From the NCBI GenBank assembly GCA_910583615.1, contig CAJTXP010000011.1, forward strand, positions 52,085 to 116,084: DNA of 64,000 nucleotides, written 5' to 3'. Every line of letters starts with the position of its first letter. Positions within the stretch are counted from its first letter, which is position 1. Under the pieces are notes generated by a model. It ran no database searches. It saw only the letters and a list, made by a program, of their open reading frames with translations, and was not told the origin of the DNA. Origin of the DNA: an uncultured Lachnospiraceae bacterium (GTDB lineage: Bacteria > Bacillota > Clostridia > Lachnospirales > Lachnospiraceae). A program made the translations under genes and the position numbers. This document shows positions 1-8,075 of this stretch, piece by piece.

Positions 1-34
1 ATTTTCCTGTTCGAAAATTTGTTCTGTTTTCTGC

Positions 35-63
35 TTGTTATTTTTCCTGAAATTCTGTATACT
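35..63 (+). promoter_or_regulatory. Promoter of the topoisomerase operon
   Basis: TTGTTA at 35-40 and TATACT at 58-63 are separated by 17 bp, a good vegetative promoter. It lies 35 bases before the ATG at 98, which has an AAAGGAG ribosome binding site at 83-89. No other gene is seen in the first 97 bases. Confidence 0.65.
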
Positions 64-97
64 ATATCCTGTATTTTCAAAAAAGGAGCAGGATAGT

Positions 98-2017
98 ATG
101 GCAAACAATACCTACGATGCGGACAGTATTGCTGTCCTGGAGGGTCTGGAGGCAGTGCGCAAGAGACCCGGCATGTACATCGGCAGTGTGTCAACAAAGG
201 GCTTAAACCATCTGATCTATGAGATCGTGGATAATTCAGTAGATGAACATCTGGCAGGATTCTGCAGCCAGATCGAGGTATATCTGGAAAAGGACGGTTC
301 CTGTACCGTCAGTGACAACGGGCGCGGAATCCCGGTGGGGATGCACGCCAAAGGCATGTCCGCAGAGCGGCTCGTTTTCACGACCCTGCATGCGGGCGGT
401 AAATTTGATGATTCTGTGTATAAGACCAGCGGAGGACTTCATGGGGTGGGTTCTTCGGTGGTCAATGCGTTGTCTACTTATCTGGACATCGAGGTGTCCC
501 GTGACGGGTATATCCATCATGACCGTTATGAGCGGGGAAATCCTGCGGTGGAGCTGATCAATGGACTTCTGCCCACCATCGGCAGGACGAAGCAGACCGG
601 TACGAAGATCAATTTTCTGCCGGATCCGGAAATCTTTGAAAAGACCCGGTTTAAGGCGGAGGAGGTCAAGAGTCGGATGCACGAGACGGCGTATCTCAAT
701 CCGGAGTTGACCATCATCTTTGAAGACCGGCGGGGAGCGCAGACGGAACGGATTGAATTTCACGAACCGGACGGGCTGGTGGGATTTGTGAAAGATCTGA
801 ACGGATCTCAGGAGACGATCCACGACGTGGTGTATTTTAAGGGAGAAAACGAAGGCATTACCGTAGAGTGCGCGTTTCAGTATATCAATGAATTTCACGA
901 GAATGTCCTGGGCTTCTGCAACAACATCTACAACGCGGAGGGCGGGACGCATATCACCGGATTCAAGACCGTGTTCACATCGGTCATCAACAGTTACGCA
1001 AGAGAGCTCGGCATTCTGAAAGAGAAGGATACCAATTTTACGGGGGCGGATGTGCGAAACGGCATGACGGCAGTCATCTCCATCAAGCACCCGGATCCCA
1101 GGTTTGAAGGGCAGACCAAGACGAAGCTGGATAATCAGGACGCTTCCAAAGCGTCTGCAAAAGTGACAGGAGACGAGATCCAGCGGTATTTCGACCGGAA
1201 TCTGGAGACCTTAAAGGCGGTGATCGGCTGTGCGGAGAAGGCGGCGAAGATCCGTAGAACCGAGGAAAAGGCCAAAACCAACCTTCTGACAAAACAGAAA
1301 TTTTCTTTTGACTCCAACGGAAAGCTTGCCAACTGCGAGAGCCGGGACGCCTCCAGATGCGAGATCTTCATTGTGGAGGGTGATTCTGCGGGCGGCTCTG
1401 CCAAGACCGCGCGCAACCGGGCGTATCAGGCGATCCTGCCGATCCGCGGCAAGATCCTGAATGTGGAGAAGGCCAGCATCGATAAAGTGCTGGCCAATGC
1501 GGAGATCAAGACCATGATCAACGCGTTCGGATGCGGTTTTTCCGAAGGGTACGGCAACGATTTTGACATCACGAAGCTTCGGTACGACAAGATCATCATT
1601 ATGGCGGATGCGGATGTGGACGGCGCGCATATCAGCACGCTGCTTCTGACGCTTTTCTACCGGTTCATGCCGGAGCTGATCTACGAAGGCCATGTGTATA
1701 TCGCCATGCCGCCTCTCTATAAGGCCATGCCCTCCCGGGGGAAGGAAGAGTATCTGTATGACGACAAGGCGCTGGAGCGGTATCGGAAGAAACATACAGG
1801 TGCGTTCACGCTCCAGCGTTACAAGGGTCTGGGAGAGATGGACTCGGATCAGCTCTGGGAGACGACCATGGATCCGGAAAATCGGAGACTGAAGCAGGTG
1901 GAGATCGAGGATGCCAGACTGGCTTCGACCGTGACGGAGATGCTGATGGGCACGGATGTGCCGCCCAGGCGAAGGTTTATTTATGAAAATGCGGTGGATG
2001 CGGAGCTGGATGTATAA
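98..2017 (+). CDS. parE: Type IIA topoisomerase subunit B (ParE/GyrB family)
   Basis: This is the ATPase subunit of a type II DNA topoisomerase, 639 residues. The N-terminal GHKL ATPase domain shows the VDNSVDE and GRGIPVG motifs and the lid motif GGLHGVGSSVVNALS. The TOPRIM domain follows, with EGDSAGGSAK near residue 427 and the metal-binding DADVDGAH near residue 503. The C-terminal tail carries the RYKGLGEM and PENRRL motifs. The ATG at 98 is preferred to upstream in-frame codons because AAAGGAG precedes it at proper spacing and the protein then begins as its family does. The A subunit follows 27 bases downstream. ParE rather than GyrB is inferred from the partner, which lacks a GyrA box; the TOPRIM text alone does not settle it. 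Confidence 0.9.
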   Translation: MANNTYDADSIAVLEGLEAVRKRPGMYIGSVSTKGLNHLIYEIVDNSVDEHLAGFCSQIEVYLEKDGSCTVSDNGRGIPVGMHAKGMSAERLVFTTLHAGGKFDDSVYKTSGGLHGVGSSVVNALSTYLDIEVSRDGYIHHDRYERGNPAVELINGLLPTIGRTKQTGTKINFLPDPEIFEKTRFKAEEVKSRMHETAYLNPELTIIFEDRRGAQTERIEFHEPDGLVGFVKDLNGSQETIHDVVYFKGENEGITVECAFQYINEFHENVLGFCNNIYNAEGGTHITGFKTVFTSVINSYARELGILKEKDTNFTGADVRNGMTAVISIKHPDPRFEGQTKTKLDNQDASKASAKVTGDEIQRYFDRNLETLKAVIGCAEKAAKIRRTEEKAKTNLLTKQKFSFDSNGKLANCESRDASRCEIFIVEGDSAGGSAKTARNRAYQAILPIRGKILNVEKASIDKVLANAEIKTMINAFGCGFSEGYGNDFDITKLRYDKIIIMADADVDGAHISTLLLTLFYRFMPELIYEGHVYIAMPPLYKAMPSRGKEEYLYDDKALERYRKKHTGAFTLQRYKGLGEMDSDQLWETTMDPENRRLKQVEIEDARLASTVTEMLMGTDVPPRRRFIYENAVDAELDV

Positions 2018-2044
2018 GATACAGGAGACAGACAGGAGAACGCT

Positions 2045-4285
2045 ATGAGCGAAGAGATGATTATAAAAACAGAATATTCGGACGTCATGCAGAAGTCGTA
2101 TATTGATTATGCCATGAGCGTCATTGTAGCCCGCGCGCTTCCGGATGTGAGAGACGGGCTGAAGCCGGTGCAGAGACGGACCCTGTACGACATGCATGAA
2201 CTGGGAATCCGGAGCGACCGGCCGTATCGGAAATGCGCCCGTATCGTGGGGGACACCATGGGTAAATACCATCCTCACGGGGACAGTTCCATCTATGAGG
2301 CGCTGGTGGTCATGAGCCAGGAGTTCAAGAAAGGGCTGCCGCTGGTGGACGGCCATGGGAATTTCGGTTCCATCGAGGGAGACGGCGCGGCTGCCATGCG
2401 TTATACGGAGGCAAGGCTTCAGAAGGTCAGCGAAGAAGCGCTGCTGGCGGATCTGGATAAGGACATTGTGGATTTTGTGCCGAATTTCGACGAGACGGAG
2501 AAGGAACCGGGGGTCCTGCCTGCCAGAATCCCGCATCTTCTGATCAACGGGGCGGAGGGAATCGCGGTGGGCATGTCCACCAGTATTCCGCCTCACAATC
2601 TGGGGGAGACCATTGACGCCATGAAGGCGTATATGAAAAATCCGAAGCTGACGGTGGAGGAACTTTTGAAGATCATGCCGGGGCCCGATTTCCCCACCGG
2701 CGGCATTGTGGTCAACAAGGATGAACTGACGGAAATCTACCGGACCGGCAGCGGCAAGATCAGGATCCGCGGCAAAGTGGAGGTGGAGAAGATCAAGGGA
2801 GGCAGGGAGCAGCTGGTCATCACGGAGATCCCCTATACCATGATCGGAGCCAACATCGGTAAGTTTTTGAATGACATCGGATCGCTGGTGGAGAATAAGA
2901 AGACGACGGACATCGTGGACATCACGAACCAGTCGTCCAAGGAGGGCATCCGGATCGTGCTGGAGCTCCGGAAAGGGGCGGATACGGAGCAGCTCACCAA
3001 CATGCTCTATAAAAAGACCCGTCTGGAGGATACCTTCGGCGTCAATATGCTGGCGGTGGCGGACGGCAGGCCGGAGACGCTGGGGCTCATCCAGATCTTC
3101 GACCATGTGATCGATTTTCAGTTTGAACTGAATACAAGAAAGTATAAGACCCTTCTTAACAAAGAGCTGGACAAAAAGGAGATTCAGGAGGGCCTCATCA
3201 AGGCGTGCGACGTGATCGACCTGATCATTGAGATCCTGAGGGGCAGCCGTGACCTGAAGATGGCAAAGGCGTGCCTTATGAGCGGGCAGACGGAGGGCAT
3301 CCGGTTTAAATCGGAAAAATCGAAGAAACAGGCGGCGAAGCTGAATTTTACGGAACGCCAGGCCACCGCGATTCTGGAGATGCGGCTCTATCGTCTGATC
3401 GGCCTGGAGATCCAGGCGCTGATGAAAGAGCACGACGCCACCATGAAAAACATCGCCCGGTATTCGGAGATTCTGAACAATTACGACGAGATGGCGAAGG
3501 TCATCATGAAAGAGCTGGACCGGTTTAAAAAGGCATATGCGGCGCCCAGGAAGACCGTCATTGAGAACGGTAAGGAGGCCGTCTTTGTGGAGAAGAAGGT
3601 GGAGGAGATGCCGGTGGTGTTCCTCATGGACCGTTTTGGATACTGCAGGACCATCGACGTGCCCACGTATGAGCGGAACCGGGAAGCGGCGGACAGCGAG
3701 AGCCGTCATGTGATCCCCTGTAAAAATACGGACCGCATCTGCATCTTTACGGACAGCGGGAAGATGCATACGGTGAAGGTGCTGGACCTGCCCTTTGGAA
3801 AATTCCGGGACAAGGCGTTTCCCATCGACAATTACAGCAACTTTGACAGCAGCCAGGAGCAGATGGTCTGCGTGGCCAGCATGGAAAGGCTTCTGGAGGG
3901 AAAACTGCTTTTTGTGACGAAACAGGGAATGAGCAAGGCGGTATGCGGCCAGGAATATGACGTGCGGACCAGAACCAGCGCGGCCACGAAGCTGAACGAG
4001 GGAGACACGGTGCTGCTGGCAGCGTTTCTGGGTGAAAACATGCAGCTGGTCCTCCAGTCGGAAGAAGGGTATTTCCTCCGCTTTGGAGCGGACGAAATAC
4101 CGGAGAAAAAGAAGGCGGCCGTGGGCGTGCGCGCCATGAAGCTTTCGGATACAGACTGCCTGACGGGTGCCTGGCTGTTTACAAAGGGAACGGAGCAGGT
4201 CATTACTTATAAAGAAAAAGAGGTTGCGCTTCAGAAGCTGAAACCGGCGGGACGCGACCAGAAAGGGACGAAGATCCGGGTGTAG
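2045..4285 (+). CDS. parC: Type IIA topoisomerase subunit A (ParC/GyrA family)
   Basis: This is the DNA cleavage-religation subunit, 746 residues. The catalytic tyrosine is in AAAMRYTEARL, near residue 120. The quinolone-determining segment reads HPHGDSSIYEAL, with Ser and Glu at the usual resistance positions, as in ParC. PARIPHLLINGAEGIAVGMS is the conserved family core. The C-terminal beta-pinwheel lacks a recognisable GyrA box (Q-x-R-G-G-K/R-G); the comparable stretch reads VRTRTSAATKLNEG. That absence, plus the short length, suggests decatenating topoisomerase IV rather than gyrase. It forms an operon with the upstream B subunit. Confidence 0.88.
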   Translation: MSEEMIIKTEYSDVMQKSYIDYAMSVIVARALPDVRDGLKPVQRRTLYDMHELGIRSDRPYRKCARIVGDTMGKYHPHGDSSIYEALVVMSQEFKKGLPLVDGHGNFGSIEGDGAAAMRYTEARLQKVSEEALLADLDKDIVDFVPNFDETEKEPGVLPARIPHLLINGAEGIAVGMSTSIPPHNLGETIDAMKAYMKNPKLTVEELLKIMPGPDFPTGGIVVNKDELTEIYRTGSGKIRIRGKVEVEKIKGGREQLVITEIPYTMIGANIGKFLNDIGSLVENKKTTDIVDITNQSSKEGIRIVLELRKGADTEQLTNMLYKKTRLEDTFGVNMLAVADGRPETLGLIQIFDHVIDFQFELNTRKYKTLLNKELDKKEIQEGLIKACDVIDLIIEILRGSRDLKMAKACLMSGQTEGIRFKSEKSKKQAAKLNFTERQATAILEMRLYRLIGLEIQALMKEHDATMKNIARYSEILNNYDEMAKVIMKELDRFKKAYAAPRKTVIENGKEAVFVEKKVEEMPVVFLMDRFGYCRTIDVPTYERNREAADSESRHVIPCKNTDRICIFTDSGKMHTVKVLDLPFGKFRDKAFPIDNYSNFDSSQEQMVCVASMERLLEGKLLFVTKQGMSKAVCGQEYDVRTRTSAATKLNEGDTVLLAAFLGENMQLVLQSEEGYFLRFGADEIPEKKKAAVGVRAMKLSDTDCLTGAWLFTKGTEQVITYKEKEVALQKLKPAGRDQKGTKIRV

Positions 4286-4358
4286 CGTTCCGCGCGGTTT
4301 CGGGAATCGAAATCCGGCGGGAGCCGGCGTACGGATCAGGAGTCAGGAGATACAACAG

Positions 4359-4994
4359 ATGAAATTTCAATATGCAGTTTTTGATATGGATGGGACGCTG
4401 ATCGATTCGATTCCCTGGTGGGACCGTCTGGTGCCGGATTTTTTGAATACCTTCGGCATCAGGGCGACGGCGGAGCTGAACCAGGAGATGGCGGCCATGT
4501 CCATGCAGGAGTCCGGAATCTGGCTGAAGGAAAAATTTTCCCTTGCGGAGCCGGCGGAGGAGATCGTACAGGAGCTCTGTACGAGAATCGGAAAACACTA
4601 TGCGGAGGACATTCCGCTGAAGCCGGGCGTGAAGGAATGGCTTTCGTACCTGAAGGAGCAGGGCGTCCGCATGTGCGTGGCGACCGCGTCCTCGGCGGAG
4701 CTTGGAAGGCCGGCGCTTGTGCGGAACGGAATCCTGCCGTATTTTGACTTTATGGTGGACTGTGGGATGGTGGGCGTCGGGAAGACCAGCCCGGCGGTCT
4801 ACGAGCTGGCGGTGGAGAAGTTCGGGGCTTCCATGTCGGAGTGCGTGGTGGTGGAGGACGCGGCTTTTGCGCTGAAGACGGCAAAGAACGCGGGTTTCCT
4901 GACCATCGGCGTATATGAAAGCTCCGAGCCGGATCAGGACAGCGTTAAGAGATACAGCGACTGCTTTGTAAAGAGTTTTAAAGATCTGTTATGA
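4359..4994 (+). CDS. HAD-family phosphatase (beta-phosphoglucomutase-like)
   Basis: A 211-residue haloacid dehalogenase superfamily hydrolase. Motif I is FDMDGTLIDS near residues 8-17, with the nucleophilic Asp and the acid/base Asp two residues on. Motif II is in CVATASS, the motif III lysine is in GVGKTSP, and motif IV is VVVEDAAFALKTAKNAG. The cap domain lies between motifs I and II, as in the beta-phosphoglucomutase and phosphoglycolate phosphatase subfamilies. The substrate cannot be read from the sequence. It has its own Shine-Dalgarno (AGGAG near 4341) 74 bases after parC and is followed at once by a strong terminator, so it probably ends the topoisomerase transcript. Confidence 0.85.
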   Translation: MKFQYAVFDMDGTLIDSIPWWDRLVPDFLNTFGIRATAELNQEMAAMSMQESGIWLKEKFSLAEPAEEIVQELCTRIGKHYAEDIPLKPGVKEWLSYLKEQGVRMCVATASSAELGRPALVRNGILPYFDFMVDCGMVGVGKTSPAVYELAVEKFGASMSECVVVEDAAFALKTAKNAGFLTIGVYESSEPDQDSVKRYSDCFVKSFKDLL

Positions 4995-5009
4995 GGGAGC
5001 GGATAAATG

Positions 5010-5075
5010 AACCGGTTCTGTCTGTCTCCGGCGGACTTGAAAGGTTCGAATGAGACAGACAGAGCCGGTTCTTTT
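5010..5075 (+). terminator. Rho-independent terminator after the HAD gene
   Basis: Arms at 5010-5028 and 5052-5070 pair over 19 bp with a single G-U pair, followed by CTTTT. It overlaps no gene and ends the plus-strand operon before the convergent aminotransferase gene. Confidence 0.85.
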
Positions 5076-5150
5076 GCACAACATATTCCATACGTGTGCG
5101 GCGCACGCTGGCAGGGATACGTTTTGCAGCAGTTTCGGACTCAAAGAGCG

Positions 5151-6680
5151 TTACTGGCGGTATCCTGCAAGGAAGGAAGAAAGTTTGTTCATTGCATCTT
5201 CCAGAACCTCTGTACGGGGCAGATATACAATGCGGAAATGATCCGGATCTTTCCAGTTGAATCCGCTTCCATGTACGATCAGAAGTTTTTTCTGTTTTAA
5301 CAGGTCCAGAGCAAATTTTTCATCGTTTGTAATATTGAATTTATTTATATCCAGTTTTGGAAAAATGTAAAATGCTGCTTTTGGCTTTACTACGCTGATG
5401 CCGGGGATGTCAGTCAGTGCCTTGTAGATATATTCTCTCTGCTCGTAGATTCTGCCGCCGGGAATAATATAGTCTTTTACGCTCTGATGTCCGCCCAGGG
5501 CAGTCTGAACAACGGACTGGGCCGGCACGTTGGAGCACAGCCGCATGTTGGAAAGCATGTTGAGTCCTTCAATGTAGTCTTTTGCCATATCCTTGTTGCC
5601 GCTTAAAATCATCCAGCCGATACGGAATCCGGCGATCATATGGGATTTGGACAGCCCGCTGAAAGTTACACAGAACAGATCAGGAGCAAGGGAAGCGATG
5701 GAGACATGCTCTTCTCCGTCCATAACAAGCCGGTCATAGATTTCATCTGAAAAAATAATCAGACGGTGCTCCCTTGCGATATCCACGATCTGCTGCAGAA
5801 TTTCCCGCGGATACAGCGCGCCGGTGGGATTGTTCGGGTTGATGATCACAATGGCTTTTGTACGGTCATTGATCTTCTTGCGGATGTCTTCCATATCCGG
5901 GTACCAATCGGACTGTTCATCGCAGACATAATGGACTGCTTTTCCGCCGGAAAGCGTGGCACATGCGGTCCAGAGCGGGTAGTCCGGAGCGGGAATCAGG
6001 ATCTCGTCTCCGTCATCCAGCAGGGCGGACATACAGATGTTGATCAGTTCACTGACGCCGTTTCCGGTGTAAATATCGCCAATCGATACATTCGGTATAT
6101 CCTTCAGCTGTGCATACTGCATGATTGCCTTTCTGGCTGAGAACAGTCCTTTTGCATCGGAATAGCCCTCGCATTCTGTTAACTGCTGACGCATATCATA
6201 TATGACTTCGTCAGGAGTCCGGAATCCGAAAGGAGCCGGGTTGCCGATGTTGAGTTTTAGAACATGCGTTCCCGCTTCTTCCATCCGGTTTGCCTCTTCT
6301 ACAACCGGTCCTCTGACATCATATAATACATTATCCAGTTTCGATGATTTTCTAAATTCCCGCATGACAGTTCCTCCTGCTGTTTGTATTTCTGCGTTTT
6401 TTTCACATTTTTGGGGCGGATCTTCCGGTGCCGGCATTGTGTCGGCACCGGTACAGGCGGCTGCGCTGCCGCCCAGCCATAATTCGTCTACCTGTAAAGC
6501 TCCGGCCAGAAAGTGGATCATATCCGGACGTGGAACAGTCTTTCCGCTCACATACTGGCTTACATGGCTTTTACCAAGCTTCATGCCCTGTTCAGAGGCG
6601 ATTCGGATCAGATCGACCTGTTTGATATTCTTAAGTTCCATGGAATTCCGCAGTCTGTCTGCAAATGTTTCGTTTGACAT
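5151..6680 (-). CDS. alaA: HTH-alanine aminotransferase fusion (AlaA-like)
   Basis: A 509-residue protein with two parts. Residues 6-65 form an XRE/Cro-type helix-turn-helix (FADRLRNSMELKNIKQVDL, then SHVSQYVSGKTVPRP). From about residue 106 to the end it is a class I PLP aminotransferase very like E. coli AlaA: KLNIGNPAPFGF, GNGVSELI, VIINPNNPTGA, the PLP lysine in FSGLSKSHMIAGFR near residue 345, and the carboxylate-binding Arg in HFRIVYLPR. AlaA transfers the amino group between alanine and 2-oxoglutarate/pyruvate. The ATG at 6680 has AGGAGA upstream. A second in-frame ATG at 6365, exactly where normal AlaA begins, has its own AGGAGG. The promoter contains four copies of TTGAACT, which the HTH may bind. 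Alanine-type specificity rests on resemblance only. Confidence 0.88.
   Translation of the reverse strand: MSNETFADRLRNSMELKNIKQVDLIRIASEQGMKLGKSHVSQYVSGKTVPRPDMIHFLAGALQVDELWLGGSAAACTGADTMPAPEDPPQKCEKNAEIQTAGGTVMREFRKSSKLDNVLYDVRGPVVEEANRMEEAGTHVLKLNIGNPAPFGFRTPDEVIYDMRQQLTECEGYSDAKGLFSARKAIMQYAQLKDIPNVSIGDIYTGNGVSELINICMSALLDDGDEILIPAPDYPLWTACATLSGGKAVHYVCDEQSDWYPDMEDIRKKINDRTKAIVIINPNNPTGALYPREILQQIVDIAREHRLIIFSDEIYDRLVMDGEEHVSIASLAPDLFCVTFSGLSKSHMIAGFRIGWMILSGNKDMAKDYIEGLNMLSNMRLCSNVPAQSVVQTALGGHQSVKDYIIPGGRIYEQREYIYKALTDIPGISVVKPKAAFYIFPKLDINKFNITNDEKFALDLLKQKKLLIVHGSGFNWKDPDHFRIVYLPRTEVLEDAMNKLSSFLAGYRQ
6365..6380 (-). promoter_or_regulatory. Internal ribosome binding site and start for stand-alone AlaA
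   Basis: On the minus strand GCAGGAGGAACTGTC is followed directly by an in-frame ATG at 6365-6363. The spacing is ideal, and the protein from here (404 residues) begins MREFRKSSKLDN, the usual AlaA N-terminus. Two products, with and without the HTH domain, are therefore possible. Confidence 0.6.
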
Positions 6681-6695
6681 GGCTTTCTCCTAAAA

Positions 6696-6766
6696 AGTTC
6701 AATTTTGGTTTCTGGAGTTCAATTTAGTATAACACATCAAAATAAAAAGTTCAACAAAAAGTTCAA
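6696..6766 (-). promoter_or_regulatory. alaA promoter with four TTGAACT operator repeats
   Basis: On the minus strand a -35 TTGAAC (6754-6749) and a -10 TATACT (6731-6726) are 17 bp apart. The heptamer TTGAACT (AGTTCAA on the plus strand) occurs at 6696-6702, 6716-6722, 6748-6754 and 6760-6766, all in the same orientation. One copy is the -35 box itself and two lie between the -10 and the start codon. This is the expected layout for autorepression by the HTH domain of the encoded protein; the binding itself is inference. Confidence 0.7.
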
Positions 6767-6798
6767 TGTTGGCATTCAAAAAAAATTTGGATTTCCTA

Positions 6799-6827
6799 TT
6801 GCATTTTTTTGATGGATACGGTATAAT
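6799..6827 (+). promoter_or_regulatory. tRNA-Pro promoter
   Basis: TTGCAT at 6799-6804 and TATAAT at 6822-6827, 17 bp apart, placed 13 bases before the mature tRNA 5' end. Confidence 0.75.
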
Positions 6828-6839
6828 TACCATCGTTAT

Positions 6840-6914
6840 CGGGGTATGGCTCAGTTTGGCTAGAGCGCACGGCTGGGGGCCGTGAGGTCGCAGGTTCGAA
6901 TCCTGTTACCCCGA
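6840..6914 (+). tRNA. tRNA-Pro (anticodon GGG)
   Basis: A full cloverleaf can be drawn: acceptor stem CGGGGTA with TACCCCG and discriminator A, D stem GCTC/GAGC, anticodon stem CACGG/CCGTG around loop CTGGGGG (anticodon GGG), and T stem GCAGG/CCTGT with loop TTCGAAT. The C1-G72 pair and G37 are typical of bacterial tRNA-Pro. CCA is not encoded. Confidence 0.93.
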
Positions 6915-6957
6915 TTTTGGTTTTTAGAATCAGATGCCTCAAAAAACATATTTTTAT

Positions 6958-6999
6958 AAGATACACAGAAGGGTACGTGCGGCATGCGTATCTTTTTTT
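6958..6999 (+). terminator. Possible terminator after tRNA-Pro
   Basis: AAGATAC at 6958-6964 pairs with GTATCTT at 6988-6994, followed by a T run to 6999. The inner stem is imperfect. The rest of 6915-7112 shows no gene. Confidence 0.5.
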
Positions 7000-7112
7000 G
7001 TATCTGTATTTGTTAAGGTCATACTGGTGCTGCTGAAGAGGTTCTGATATCAGGGGAGTGTTTTTGAAAACGCAGATGAAACAGGAATTTACAGAGGGCA
7101 GGAGGAGATGCG

Positions 7113-8069
7113 GTGGAGATCAGAAAAATTCGTCTGGGCAGTCTTCTTCTGTCCTCGAATGTATTTATGGCGCCCCTTGCAGGGTATACATGCTATCCGT
7201 TCCGGATGCTGGCATACGAGATGGGGGCGGGGCTTTGTTTTACCGAGATGGTCAGCGCCAATGCACTGAAATATAAGGACCGGGCGACAAAGCGGCTTTT
7301 ATTTACCACAGAGGAGGAGAAGGTGAAAGCGGTGCAGCTTCTGGGAGGAATTCCTGCCGTGATGGAGCGGACGGCATGCAGCGGGCTTCTGGAAGATTTC
7401 GACATTATAGACATCAATATGGGCTGCCCGGTGCCCAATGTGTTCAAAAGCGGAGAAGGAAGCGCTCTGATGCTGGATCAGAAACGTGCTTCTGCGATCA
7501 TCCGGGGCTGTAAAAAAAGTGGAAAACCGGTAACGGTAAAGTTTCGGACCGGTATCCGGGAGGATGCCATGTTTGCAGCGGAATTTGCGCGGATGTGCGA
7601 GGCGTCCGGAGCGGATCTGATCACGATTCACGGGCGCAGCCGGAGTATGATGTATGACGGAGAACCATATTATGAAGAAATTGAACAGGCAAAGTCGGCA
7701 GTGTCCATTCCGGTCATTGCCAACGGCGGGATCTGTTCGCCGGAGGATGCAGAGCGGATGATGGACCGGACCGGGGCGGACGGGGTGATGCCGGCGCGCT
7801 ATGCGCTGGAACATCCGTGGATCTTCAGCGAACTGACCGGAACGCCGTGTAAGAAGAGTGCTTTTCAGATTGTGACGGAGCAGCTTGCCCTCGCCGGCCG
7901 GTATTATGATGAGACCTTTACTCTTGGTTATATGCGCAAACTGGCTTCTTATATGATGAAGAAACGGAAGGGAACAAAACGGTATAAGGAATGCCTGTAT
8001 AAAAGCGGCAGTCTGGAGGAGCTTCAGGAAGTGCTGGAGAGAATCTTTTTATCAGGGAGCGGGGAGTGA
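7113..8069 (+). CDS. dus: tRNA-dihydrouridine synthase
   Basis: A 318-residue FMN-dependent enzyme that reduces uridines in tRNA D-loops using NAD(P)H. The TIM barrel opens with FMAPLAGYTCYPFR. The catalytic cysteine is C105 in INMGCPVPNVFKSGEGSALM, and phosphate/FMN contacts are seen in VKFRTG, TIHGRSR and IANGGICSPEDA. The start is GTG at 7113, chosen because GGAGGAG lies at 7101-7107; the ATG at 7108 is in another frame. It begins a plus-strand run of genes, and the LRR gene starts 6 bases after its stop. Which of the DusB-like bacterial classes it belongs to is not certain. Confidence 0.9.
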   Translation: MEIRKIRLGSLLLSSNVFMAPLAGYTCYPFRMLAYEMGAGLCFTEMVSANALKYKDRATKRLLFTTEEEKVKAVQLLGGIPAVMERTACSGLLEDFDIIDINMGCPVPNVFKSGEGSALMLDQKRASAIIRGCKKSGKPVTVKFRTGIREDAMFAAEFARMCEASGADLITIHGRSRSMMYDGEPYYEEIEQAKSAVSIPVIANGGICSPEDAERMMDRTGADGVMPARYALEHPWIFSELTGTPCKKSAFQIVTEQLALAGRYYDETFTLGYMRKLASYMMKKRKGTKRYKECLYKSGSLEELQEVLERIFLSGSGE

Positions 8070-8075
8070 GACGGG

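Noticed and set aside
1..30. LexA box at the window start
   Set aside because: GTTCGAAAATTTGTTC is not the inverted GAAC-N4-GTTC form.
1211..3769. An 852-residue minus-strand open frame
   Set aside because: It lies antisense to both topoisomerase genes, has low-complexity His/Arg/Leu composition and crosses the gene boundary.
5007..5300. Plus-strand ORF after the HAD gene
   Set aside because: It begins in the terminator hairpin and runs antisense to alaA.
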